Position numbers and translations under genes: made by a program. The notes beneath the pieces are model-generated. The model saw only the letters and a program-made list of their open reading frames with translations, searched no databases and was not told where the DNA came from. Positions 1-5,821 of a stretch of 6,437 bases of DNA are shown piece by piece. Location of the stretch: NCBI GenBank assembly GCA_947177115.1, contig CAMWTG010000162.1, positions 1 through 6,437 on the forward strand. Direction: 5' to 3'. This DNA is from an uncultured Clostridia bacterium. GTDB lineage: Bacteria; Bacillota; Clostridia; Oscillospirales; Oscillospiraceae. Each line of letters opens with the position of its first letter. Positions within the stretch are counted from its first letter, which is position 1.

Positions 1-67
1 TGCGCCCCGCGTTTTTCTCTGTTGTTTCGCAGCTTTCCCATTCGGTGCGGTTAATGCCGCCGGAGCC

Positions 68-96
68 TTGACTACTACCGGCAGCGGCGCTATTCC
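68..96 (+). promoter_or_regulatory. Possible sigma-A promoter for the HPr-like gene
   Basis: TTGACT at 68-73 matches the -35 consensus at five of six bases. A 17-base spacer separates it from TATTCC at 91-96, which matches the -10 consensus at only three of six. It would start transcription around 103, giving a leader of about 50 bases before the ATG at 154. The -35 and the spacing are good and the -10 is poor, so this is only a candidate. I see no better promoter in 1-136. Confidence 0.3.
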
Positions 97-136
97 GGCG
101 ATGCCCACCTTGGAGCAGAGCCAAACTTTTATGAAT

Positions 137-143
137 GAGGAGG
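137..143 (+). promoter_or_regulatory. Ribosome binding site of the HPr-like gene
   Basis: GAGGAGG lies ten bases before the ATG at 154. It supports that start for a small gene that could otherwise be doubted. Confidence 0.7.
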
Positions 144-153
144 ATGTTTTATC

Positions 154-381
154 ATGCAGGCAGTGACCATTTCTCTTACACAGGTTGACCAGGTAAAACA
201 ATTTGTCGATCTGGTAGGACAATGCCCTTTCGATGTGGATGTGGTATCCGGGCGGTACACGGTGAACGCTAAATCTATGCTTGGAATTTATAGTCTGGAT
301 TTAAGCAAGCCGATTCAGGTTTTGATTTACAGTGAGGAATGTGAGGAATTGAAAAAGGACCTGACGAAATTTATGCCGTAA
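154..381 (+). CDS. HPr-family protein lacking the phosphocarrier histidine (Crh-like)
   Basis: This 75-residue protein matches the HPr fold best in its middle: residues 37-50 (VNAKSMLGIYSLDL) align with the HPr segment around Ser46 (VNLKSIMGVMSLGI in Bacillus subtilis as I remember it), so Ser41 sits at the Ser46 position. HPr passes phosphate from enzyme I to sugar-specific EII proteins of the PTS through His15. Here the N-terminal IHARPA motif is replaced by unrelated residues (about 6-24), and the whole protein contains no histidine, so it cannot be a normal phosphocarrier. It is also about ten residues shorter than usual. Bacillus Crh likewise lacks His15, keeps Ser46 and acts as a CcpA corepressor after HPr-kinase phosphorylation. 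A similar regulatory role here is inference. The start is supported by GAGGAGG. The gene looks more AT-rich than the citrate lyase genes. No clear terminator follows, so readthrough into the citrate lyase genes is possible. Confidence 0.8.
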   Translation: MQAVTISLTQVDQVKQFVDLVGQCPFDVDVVSGRYTVNAKSMLGIYSLDLSKPIQVLIYSEECEELKKDLTKFMP

Positions 382-569
382 CGAAATCACTTGCGCTCAC
401 TTTTGCGGCAAAGCAGAATAGGGTCCGTTAAAAATAGCCGAACCCGCGGCATGTGCAGTACAGCGGCAGGTGGCGGATTAAAAAACACATGTGCGCTTTT
501 TTAACTGCGTTAACTATAGGCCTTTTCTCGCGTTTTTCATTTACTCAATCTTTTTAGCGACCTCCTCCC
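382..569. other. AT-rich spacer with short repeats, no gene seen
   Basis: No supported coding region lies between the HPr-like gene and the citD promoter. The stretch contains a palindrome-centred A6/T6 segment (about 480-502) in which CACATGTG is flanked by an A run and a T run. Just after it, TTAACT occurs twice (501-506 and 510-515) with a 9-base period. The second copy also forms the inverted pair TTAAC-TGC-GTTAA (501-513). These could be operator sites for the citrate lyase promoter 55-70 bases downstream, or chance AT-rich patterns. A GTG-initiated frame across 491-676 has no ribosome binding site and overlaps the promoter. Confidence 0.35.
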
Positions 570-598
570 TTGCTCTACAGAAAAATTTGTGCTATGAT
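570..598 (+). promoter_or_regulatory. Extended -10 promoter of the citDEF operon
   Basis: TATGAT at 593-598 matches the -10 consensus at five of six bases and is preceded by TG at 590-591, giving an extended -10 element (TGCTATGAT). Exactly 17 bases upstream lies TTGCTC (570-575), a weak -35 that shares only TTG with the consensus. Extended -10 promoters tolerate weak -35 elements. Transcription would start near 605, leaving a leader of about 60 bases before citD. A weak -35 is also what one expects at an activator-dependent promoter, though no activator gene is in the window. Confidence 0.65.
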
Positions 599-608
599 GC
601 GGCTATAA

Positions 609-635
609 GGTCCCGGCTTTGCCACCGGGGCCGGG
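609..635 (+). promoter_or_regulatory. Leader hairpin at the 5' end of the citDEF mRNA
   Basis: Two overlapping hairpins can form. One is an 8-base-pair stem with one G-U pair (609-616 with 625-632, loop of 8). The other is a 6-base-pair stem CCCGGC/GCCGGG (612-617 with 630-635). They are mutually exclusive and begin only a few bases after the predicted transcription start. No T run follows, so this is not a terminator. A 5' stabilising hairpin is the simplest reading. The ribosome binding site at 651-656 lies outside both stems. Confidence 0.45.
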
Positions 636-663
636 AGAAGAATGCTTTACGGGAGGAAATGCC

Positions 664-966
664 ATGGAAATCCTGAAACCCGCCGCAGCGGGAACCTTGG
701 AATCCAGCGATGCCCAGGTGACGGTGGAGCCCGGCGAAAACGGCATCGAGCTGAGCCTCACCAGCTCCGTCATGAACCAGTACGGGCGACAGATCAAAGC
801 CACGGTGCTGGAAACTCTGGAACGTCTGGACGTACAGAACGCCCGGGTCACGGTGGTGGATAAGGGCGCGTTAGACTGCACCCTGAAGGCCCGGGTGGAG
901 TGCGCGGTGCTGCGCAGCTGCGGACAGTCTGCGGAAAATATTCCCTGGGGAGGTGCCATACGATGA
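664..966 (+). CDS. citD: Citrate lyase acyl carrier protein (gamma subunit)
   Basis: CitD is the small acyl carrier of citrate lyase. It bears the 2'-(5''-triphosphoribosyl)-3'-dephospho-CoA group on a serine, and acetyl and citryl groups ride on that arm between CitF and CitE. The 100-residue product has the usual length. The N-terminal motif AAAGTLESSD (residues 7-16) matches AVAGTLESGD of Escherichia coli CitD and places the attachment serine at Ser14. The hallmark VVDKGALDC follows in the second half, and the C-terminus ends in a typical IPW segment. I chose the ATG at 664 because GGGAGG (651-656) sits seven bases before it and because it aligns the serine at position 14. An upstream TTG at 619 in the same frame would add residues unlike the family. 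Its stop overlaps the citE start as ATGA. It is first in a citD-citE-citF operon. Confidence 0.95.
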   Translation: MEILKPAAAGTLESSDAQVTVEPGENGIELSLTSSVMNQYGRQIKATVLETLERLDVQNARVTVVDKGALDCTLKARVECAVLRSCGQSAENIPWGGAIR

Positions 967-1877
967 TCCCTCGTCCCAAGCCTGAGCGGTTCCGGCTGCG
1001 CCGGACCATGATGTTCATGAACGCCCAGAAGCCGGGCCTGATCAAGGACGCTTACATCTACGGCTGTGACAGCATTATGCTGGATCTGGAGGACGCCGTG
1101 GCGGAAAACCAGAAGGATGCCGCCCGTTTCTCCCTGTATCATGCCCTGAAATCTATTGATTACGGCGACACCGAGGTGATCGTCCGCATCAATGGACTGG
1201 ATACCCCCCATTGGCAGGAGGACATCCGGGTTTGCGTGGCGGGCGGGGCTGACGGCATCCGGATCGCCAAGTGCGAGAGCGCACAGGATGTGAAAACCGT
1301 GGAGGAGCACGTGGAGAAGGCCGAGGAGGAGTTCGGCGTGGAGAAGGGCCGCACGCTTCTCATGGCCGCTCTGGAGAGTCCCAGGGGCATCCTCAACGCC
1401 TACGAGATCTGCTGCGCCTCCGACAGACTCTTCGGCGTGGCGATTTCCGGCGGGGATTTCCGGAAGTGTATGCAGACCAAATTCCAGCCTGACGGCGTGG
1501 ATATGCTGGCCGCACGGGGCCAGATGCTGATCGCCGCCCGCGCCGCCGGGGTGCAGTGCTTCGACACCGTGTTCACCGACCTGGACGACCAGGAGGGCTT
1601 CGAGGCGGAGGTCCGCCAGAACAAGGCCATGGGCTTCGATGGCAAGAGCCTTATCAATCCCAAGCAGATCCGTCTGGTCCACCAGATCTTCGCGCCTACG
1701 GAGAAGGAAGTGTTCCAGGCTGAGAAGATCGTCCGGGCTTACCGGGAGCAGTCCAAGGCGGGCGTAGGCGTGTTCACCGTGGACGGGAAGATGATCGACA
1801 TCGCCTTTATTCCCGGCGCGGAGCGGACGCTGCGGCTGGCGAAGGCCTGCGGTATGTATGAGGGGGATTTGGTATGA
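963..1877 (+). CDS. citE: Citrate lyase beta subunit (citryl-ACP lyase)
   Basis: CitE cleaves citryl-ACP to oxaloacetate and acetyl-ACP, using a divalent metal in a TIM-barrel active site. The 304-residue product shows the CitE/HpcH-aldolase signatures in order: DLEDAV (41-46), VRING (74-78, substrate-contacting Arg75), ALESPRGI (136-143, metal-ligand Glu138), ISGGDF (161-166, metal-ligand Asp165), FDTVFTDLDD (200-209), GFDGKSLINP (224-233) and GKMIDIAFIPGA (275-286). The assignments of Arg, Glu and Asp come from family knowledge. Two places differ from Escherichia coli CitE: the early VPG loop reads MNAQKPG (19-25), and GAEDY reads SGGDF. The start at 963 is favoured by GGGGAGGT (947-954) and by the 4-base ATGA overlap with citD. 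A longer in-frame start at 900 would run far into citD. It is translationally coupled to citF by a second ATGA. Confidence 0.95.
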   Translation: MIPRPKPERFRLRRTMMFMNAQKPGLIKDAYIYGCDSIMLDLEDAVAENQKDAARFSLYHALKSIDYGDTEVIVRINGLDTPHWQEDIRVCVAGGADGIRIAKCESAQDVKTVEEHVEKAEEEFGVEKGRTLLMAALESPRGILNAYEICCASDRLFGVAISGGDFRKCMQTKFQPDGVDMLAARGQMLIAARAAGVQCFDTVFTDLDDQEGFEAEVRQNKAMGFDGKSLINPKQIRLVHQIFAPTEKEVFQAEKIVRAYREQSKAGVGVFTVDGKMIDIAFIPGAERTLRLAKACGMYEGDLV

Positions 1878-3436
1878 AGAACGCAGTTGGACGTGATATC
1901 CCTGACTTCCTGCTGAAAGACGGCAGGGAGGTTTATCAGGGGAAAAATTACATGGATGGCAAGTACATCCGGAAGGCATCTCCCCGCACGCGCCGGTGCG
2001 AAAAACCCCGGGAGAGCAAGATTGTTGACAGCCTCGCCCAGGCCCTCCGGGACTGCGGGGCAAAGAGCGGCATGACCTTCAGCTTCCACCACCATCTCCG
2101 GGACGGGGACTTCGTGGTGAACATGGTCATGCGCGCGGCCATCGAGGAGCTGGGCCTGGAGGACCTGACCATCGCCGCCACATCCCTGGGCAACGCCCAC
2201 GACCCCATTGCCGCCTACATCGAGCAGGGCAAAGTGGTGGGCATCCAGACCAGCGGCATCCGGGGCCGCATGGGCGAGGTGGTGTCCGCCGGGAAACTGA
2301 AAACCCCTGCCATTATCCGCTCCCACGGTGGGCGTCCCCGGGCTATTGAGGGCGGCGAGGTGCATATCGACATCGCCTTTATCGCCGCGCCCACCAGCGA
2401 CTGCGTGGGCAACTGCCGGGGCGTGGGCGGCAAGAGCGACTGCGGCTCCCTGGGCTACGCCATGAGCGATGCCAGGTACGCCGACCACGTGGTGGTGGTC
2501 ACCGACTGCCTGGTGGACTTCCCCAACATGCCCGCCAGCGTGGAGGCCATCGACGTGGACGCGGTGGTGGTGGTTGACAGCATCGGCAATCCCAAGAAGA
2601 TCGCCTCCTCCGCCGCCCGGATTTCCCAGAACCCCAGGGATTTGATGATGGCCGAAAACGTGGCGAAGGTCATTGCCTCCACGCCTTATTTCAAGGACGG
2701 ATTTTCCTTCCAGACCGGCGTAGGCGGGCCGTCCCTGGCGGCGAACCTGTTTTTGGAGCAGTACATGGACCAGCGGGGCATCAAAATGGGCTGGGCCATC
2801 GGCGGCATCTGCGGTCCCATGGTGGAGCTGCTGAAAAAGGGCAAAGTGGGCAAGGTCATTGATGTGCAGGACTTCGACCTGGACGCGGTGAATTCCATCC
2901 ACCGCACTCCCGGCCACTATGAGATGTCCGCCAGCCAGTACGCCAACCCCGCCAACAAGGGCGCGTTTGTCAACAAGCTGGACTTCGTGGTACTGGCGGC
3001 GCTGGAGGTAGACACCGGGTTTAATGTGAACGTGCTGACCGGTTCGGACGGCGTGCTGCGGGGCGCCCCTGGCGGACATCCCGACACAGCGGCGGGCAGC
3101 AAGGTCTGCATCATCGTCACGCCGCTGACCCGGGGGCGGATGGCAACCGTGTGCGAGCACGTAGTGACAGTGACGACGCCGGGTGACTGCGTGGACGTGC
3201 TGGTCACCGACTACGGCATCGCCGTGAACCCCCTGCGGCCTGATCTCATCGAGTGCCTGGACAATGCGGGCATCCCTCATGTGAGCATTGAATCCTTGAA
3301 GGAGAAGGCGTACTCCCTGGTGGGCCGTCCAGACGATCTGGAGTGGGAGGACAAGGTGGTTGCCGTGCTGGAGGCCAGGGATGGCACCATCCTGGACGTG
3401 GTGCGGAAGATCAAGCCGTACCAGCCGGAAGGTTAA
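1874..3436 (+). CDS. citF: Citrate lyase alpha subunit (citrate:acetyl-ACP transferase)
   Basis: CitF exchanges acetyl for citryl on the CitD arm, producing citryl-ACP for CitE and releasing acetate. The 520-residue product is close to the usual 510. Diagnostic segments are FSFHHHLRDGD (69-79), the IRSHGGRPRAIEGGEVHID stretch (148-166), GSLGYAMSDARYADHVV (191-207), FQTGVGGPSLA (279-289), IGGICGPMVELL (309-320), and the highly conserved FNVNVLTGSDGVLRGAPGGH segment (383-402) followed by PDTAAGSK. VTDYGIAVNPLRPDL (444-458) closes the core. Residues 177-190 contain three cysteines within 14 residues, in the region that reads CDDYGNANG in Escherichia coli. Whether this matters is unknown. GAGGGGG (1860-1866) precedes the ATG by seven bases, and the start overlaps the citE stop. 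It is the last gene of the operon, with the terminator beginning 14 bases after its stop. Confidence 0.96.
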   Translation: MKNAVGRDIPDFLLKDGREVYQGKNYMDGKYIRKASPRTRRCEKPRESKIVDSLAQALRDCGAKSGMTFSFHHHLRDGDFVVNMVMRAAIEELGLEDLTIAATSLGNAHDPIAAYIEQGKVVGIQTSGIRGRMGEVVSAGKLKTPAIIRSHGGRPRAIEGGEVHIDIAFIAAPTSDCVGNCRGVGGKSDCGSLGYAMSDARYADHVVVVTDCLVDFPNMPASVEAIDVDAVVVVDSIGNPKKIASSAARISQNPRDLMMAENVAKVIASTPYFKDGFSFQTGVGGPSLAANLFLEQYMDQRGIKMGWAIGGICGPMVELLKKGKVGKVIDVQDFDLDAVNSIHRTPGHYEMSASQYANPANKGAFVNKLDFVVLAALEVDTGFNVNVLTGSDGVLRGAPGGHPDTAAGSKVCIIVTPLTRGRMATVCEHVVTVTTPGDCVDVLVTDYGIAVNPLRPDLIECLDNAGIPHVSIESLKEKAYSLVGRPDDLEWEDKVVAVLEARDGTILDVVRKIKPYQPEG

Positions 3437-3450
3437 ACAACACGAGAAAA

Positions 3451-3476
3451 GGCGCGGACCGTTTTCGGTCCGCGCC
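3451..3476. terminator. Bidirectional intrinsic terminator between converging genes
   Basis: A perfect 11-base-pair GC-rich stem (3451-3461 and 3466-3476) with a TTTT loop lies between the citF stop and the end of the minus-strand muramidase gene. On the plus strand it is followed by TCTGTTGTTTTA. On the minus strand it is followed by TTTTCTCG. An outer inverted repeat, AAACAACA (3435-3442) with TGTTGTTT (3479-3486), can lengthen the stem across an asymmetric internal loop and includes parts of both stop codons. It should end transcripts from both directions. Confidence 0.88.
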
Positions 3477-3485
3477 TCTGTTGTT

Positions 3486-5609
3486 TTATCCATAAGGGAT
3501 AAAGGCCAGATCCATATCCACCTTCCCCTCGATTCCGGGAACCGAACCGCTGTCGGTATACTGCCAGATCCGGTAATTGTAATACATATCCGGCTGGTTC
3601 CGGCTGTTGTACTGGGCAAACCAGAAATCATACCCGGTGAGCCGGTTCAGCTCCAGCCGCTCATAGCCCACTTCCAGCCCCATGTAGATCATGGGCGTAT
3701 ACCCCGCCTGCGCCACGGTATCGCAGAAGGCAATGGCGCAGTCCGTCAGAGTGGTCTTGTCCACCCCATAGCTCCTGGCGGTCTTGGAATAGATCTCCCA
3801 ATCGAAGATAATGGGATATTCCAGCGGCCTGCCGTTCAGTTTTCCGATGGCATAGAGCGCCTCCTCAATGGCCTCGGTAACATTCACAGCCTGGGAGTAG
3901 AAATATATGCCGGTCTTCAGCCCTGCCGCTTTGGCCCCCGTCAGATATTCCTCAAATTTGACATCGTCATAAATATCTCCGGATTCCGCAAATCGGCCGC
4001 CTACGCGGATCAGGGCAAACTGGACCCCGGCTCCCGCCACCTTCTGCCAATCGATATCCCCCTGATAGCGGGCCACATCGATCCCCCACTCGGTGGTATA
4101 GGCGGGATCATTGTAATACAGCCGGCTGCCGTCCCGGACAAAGAGGGACTTATTATAGGGCGCGGCAGGTACGGACCAGTCCACCGGGATCAGCTTGTCC
4201 CGATAACTGATGTATCCGGACTTGGCCGGGTCGTTCGGCGTGGAATAGCTCCGCAGGCGGGAAACAATGGCGCTCATCTCCGCCCTTGTCACATTGCTGT
4301 AAGGATTGTAGAGCCGCTGGCCTCCCTGGATCTCGCCGGTGATGATCCCGGCCTCATATAAGGTCAGCGCGTAGGTATCGTCAATATCGGCAAAGGGCGA
4401 TATCCCTGTTTTCAGCTCCAGCTGCATGGCGATGGCCGCGATCTTGGCAATGGCCAGCCGGCCGATCGGCGCATCCAGATCCAATATCTCTCCGGGGACC
4501 ACGCACCCCATATTCTCCGCCATCGTCAGGTAATTGGCCGCCCAATGACCGCTGGCGGCGTTGCCGGGGTCGATCTGAAGAGCGGTCACCAACAGCAGCT
4601 TCAGCGCTTCGCCGGCTGTGAGGGTGCCGTCAGGCCGGAAATAAAGGGCTCCGTTCTCATCATAGCCCTTGACAATGCTGTGGTAGCTCAGCTCCCGGAC
4701 ATAGGTGTAATGCCAGTCGCTCTCCTTCACATCCCGATAGGGGTTGACCCAGGTGGTGTAGTCGATCTTCGGCTGACTGGGCGTGGGGTCAGGAATGACC
4801 GTGCCGCCGGAGGACCATCGGGCATAAACATGGAGGGAGCTGACAGCGGTTTCCTGGCCGGTCAGCTGCACCCCATCGGTGGTAAACCAGCCCAAAAACT
4901 CCTGCCCTGCCAGGGTGGGCACCGGCAGCGGGCCGTATACGCTGCCAGTGGGATAGAACACCGTCCGGCTCCCCTGGTCGGCAGGCTTCTGCCCGCCATT
5001 GGGTTCAAAATCTATGTAGCAGTAGCGGGATGCAGTGTCCCTGAATTCATAGTCGCCGTAAAGCAGCAGAAACGCCTCCCTGAGCCGCCGGTCCACCAGG
5101 TTCTCCAGCACCGTGGTGCCGGAGTGGCACCAAGCAGCAATGGCATTGACCACCTCGGCCTCGGTATACCGGCCGATGCCGTTGATGAGGTAGGCGCAAA
5201 GCCGGTACTCCGGATTGATCCACTGGCTCCCCAGGTTATAAGTCAGGCTGGCCAGGGCATCAAACTGCTGCTGGGAAACAGAGATACCGTATTGCAGCAG
5301 GAATCCGTTGACCATAGGCTCGTCCCGCTCGGCCAGGTGCCGCCGCAGCAGCTCGTCCGCCTCCCATTCGGTGATTCCCGCCGGGTAGTCCTCCGGCTCA
5401 CACTCGGTACCGTAGCCGATATACCACTCTCCGCTGCTGTCAGTATAGGGCAGGGACCGGAACCCCTCAAACTCTTTGATCAGCGCCACGCAGTCCTCGC
5501 TGGCGGAAAAAGTCTCCACCGCAAAAGCCGCCCCGCTCAGCAGCGACAGCGACAGGACTGCGCACAGCGCCAGGGCCAGCAATCCTTTCAGGGAAGTTTT
5601 TCTTCTCAT
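3486..5609 (-). CDS. Secreted double muramidase: GH24 lysozyme, repeat, three SLH domains, GH25 lysozyme
   Basis: This 707-residue protein is predicted to cut the beta-1,4 bond between N-acetylmuramic acid and N-acetylglucosamine in peptidoglycan while anchored in the wall. A signal peptide (1-30, RRK then a hydrophobic core, cleavage after AAFA) is followed by a GH24 (T4-type) domain (about 36-187). Its catalytic Glu48 and Asp57 keep T4 spacing, but Tyr63 stands where T4 has Thr26. Residues 197-266 resemble an InlB/Listeria-Bacteroides repeat (FEPNGG, LGWFTTDG, VYARW). A Pro-rich linker (273-280) leads to three SLH domains (about 290-343, 354-396, 404-452; the second is divergent), which bind secondary wall polymers. 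The C-terminal GH25 domain (about 508-705) has Asp511 in GIDVARYQG, Asp603 and Glu605 in FDWE, and Asp698. I chose the ATG at 5609 because AAAGGGAGA precedes it by about seven bases and the signal peptide begins there; 55 further in-frame residues upstream would cover the promoter. Roles could include autolysis, growth or division remodelling, or attack on neighbours. Confidence 0.9.
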   Translation of the reverse strand: MRRKTSLKGLLALALCAVLSLSLLSGAAFAVETFSASEDCVALIKEFEGFRSLPYTDSSGEWYIGYGTECEPEDYPAGITEWEADELLRRHLAERDEPMVNGFLLQYGISVSQQQFDALASLTYNLGSQWINPEYRLCAYLINGIGRYTEAEVVNAIAAWCHSGTTVLENLVDRRLREAFLLLYGDYEFRDTASRYCYIDFEPNGGQKPADQGSRTVFYPTGSVYGPLPVPTLAGQEFLGWFTTDGVQLTGQETAVSSLHVYARWSSGGTVIPDPTPSQPKIDYTTWVNPYRDVKESDWHYTYVRELSYHSIVKGYDENGALYFRPDGTLTAGEALKLLLVTALQIDPGNAASGHWAANYLTMAENMGCVVPGEILDLDAPIGRLAIAKIAAIAMQLELKTGISPFADIDDTYALTLYEAGIITGEIQGGQRLYNPYSNVTRAEMSAIVSRLRSYSTPNDPAKSGYISYRDKLIPVDWSVPAAPYNKSLFVRDGSRLYYNDPAYTTEWGIDVARYQGDIDWQKVAGAGVQFALIRVGGRFAESGDIYDDVKFEEYLTGAKAAGLKTGIYFYSQAVNVTEAIEEALYAIGKLNGRPLEYPIIFDWEIYSKTARSYGVDKTTLTDCAIAFCDTVAQAGYTPMIYMGLEVGYERLELNRLTGYDFWFAQYNSRNQPDMYYNYRIWQYTDSGSVPGIEGKVDMDLAFIPYG

Positions 5610-5616
5610 AGACCAT

Positions 5617-5624
5617 CTCCCTTT
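5617..5624 (-). promoter_or_regulatory. Ribosome binding site fixing the muramidase start
   Basis: Read on the minus strand, AAAGGGAG ends seven bases before the ATG at 5609. It favours this start over the in-frame upstream start at 5774. Confidence 0.7.
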
Positions 5625-5652
5625 CTTCCAGGAAATCGAAAAATTCGACATC

Positions 5653-5661
5653 AGTTTACCA
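5653..5661 (-). promoter_or_regulatory. Possible extended -10 element for the muramidase gene
   Basis: On the minus strand TGG-TAAACT gives an extended -10 (TG one base before a four-of-six -10). No good -35 lies 16-18 bases upstream. Transcription would start near 5646, with a leader of about 37 bases. A poor -35 fits a promoter that relies on an activator bound at the upstream repeat at 5699-5715. Confidence 0.4.
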
Positions 5662-5698
5662 CAACCGCCGCAAAAAAGGAAGGTCCCACGCAGGGAAA

Positions 5699-5715
5699 TT
5701 AACGAAATTGTAACA
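5699..5715 (-). promoter_or_regulatory. WalR (YycF)-box-like direct repeat upstream of the muramidase gene
   Basis: On the minus (coding) strand the sequence is TGTTAC, five bases, CGTTAA. The published WalR consensus is TGTWAH-N5-TGTWAH, so 11 of 12 specified positions agree; the single mismatch is C for T at the start of the second half-site. The repeat period is 11 bases, one helical turn. Its centre is about 60 bases upstream of the predicted transcription start, a normal activator position. WalR controls cell-wall hydrolases in Bacillus and Staphylococcus, so its presence before a lysozyme gene makes sense. PhoP-type regulators use related 11-base-period repeats and are an alternative. 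The same stretch also holds the short palindrome ATTGT-A-ACAAT (5707-5717). Confidence 0.5.
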
Positions 5716-5821
5716 ATATAGCCGGCACACTTGAGAGGAGGTAAAAAGGAGGCGAGGAAAAAGGCGCAGGGCAAGGCGGAGGATGCAGATGGATCGTGCG
5801 CCGGTTATCCTGAACGGCAGC

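Noticed and set aside
2..166. Frame open from the left edge that overlaps the start of the HPr-like gene
   Set aside because: Short, without family resemblance, and it would place the HPr ribosome binding site inside it. It might be the tail of an upstream gene, but nothing supports that. The minus strand in this stretch is also partly open without a start or recognisable protein.
382..400. Possible CcpA (cre) site just after the HPr-like gene
   Set aside because: The TAACG-AAATCA segment fits the cre consensus only if a base is skipped, so it was not reported.
619..663. Longer citD starting at TTG 619
   Set aside because: The added residues do not match CitD, the ATG at 664 has a good ribosome binding site, and only that start puts the attachment serine at position 14.
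491..676. 61-residue plus-strand frame with a hydrophobic N-terminal stretch, like a small membrane peptide
   Set aside because: It begins with GTG, has no ribosome binding site, overlaps the citD promoter and leader hairpin, and ends inside citD.
603..2063. 486-residue minus-strand open frame opposite citD and citE
   Set aside because: It is antisense to clear citD/citE/citF coding sequence, resembles no family I know, is rich in His/Leu/Ala/Gly as GC-biased shadow frames are, and has no suitable ribosome binding site.
1739..3631. 630-residue minus-strand open frame opposite citF
   Set aside because: It mirrors citF codons and crosses the terminator. Its low-complexity His/Gly/Val-rich composition is typical of an antisense shadow.
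3360..4361. 333-residue plus-strand open frame opposite the end of the muramidase gene
   Set aside because: It starts inside citF, runs through a strong terminator and is antisense to the GH25 and SLH coding region.
4545..5702. 385-residue plus-strand open frame opposite the GH24 region
   Set aside because: Antisense shadow of well-supported GH24/SLH sequence with no family resemblance and no ribosome binding site seen.
5610..5774. 55-residue N-terminal extension of the muramidase
   Set aside because: It would bury the signal peptide, cover the promoter and operator candidates, and leave unused the well-placed ribosome binding site before 5609.
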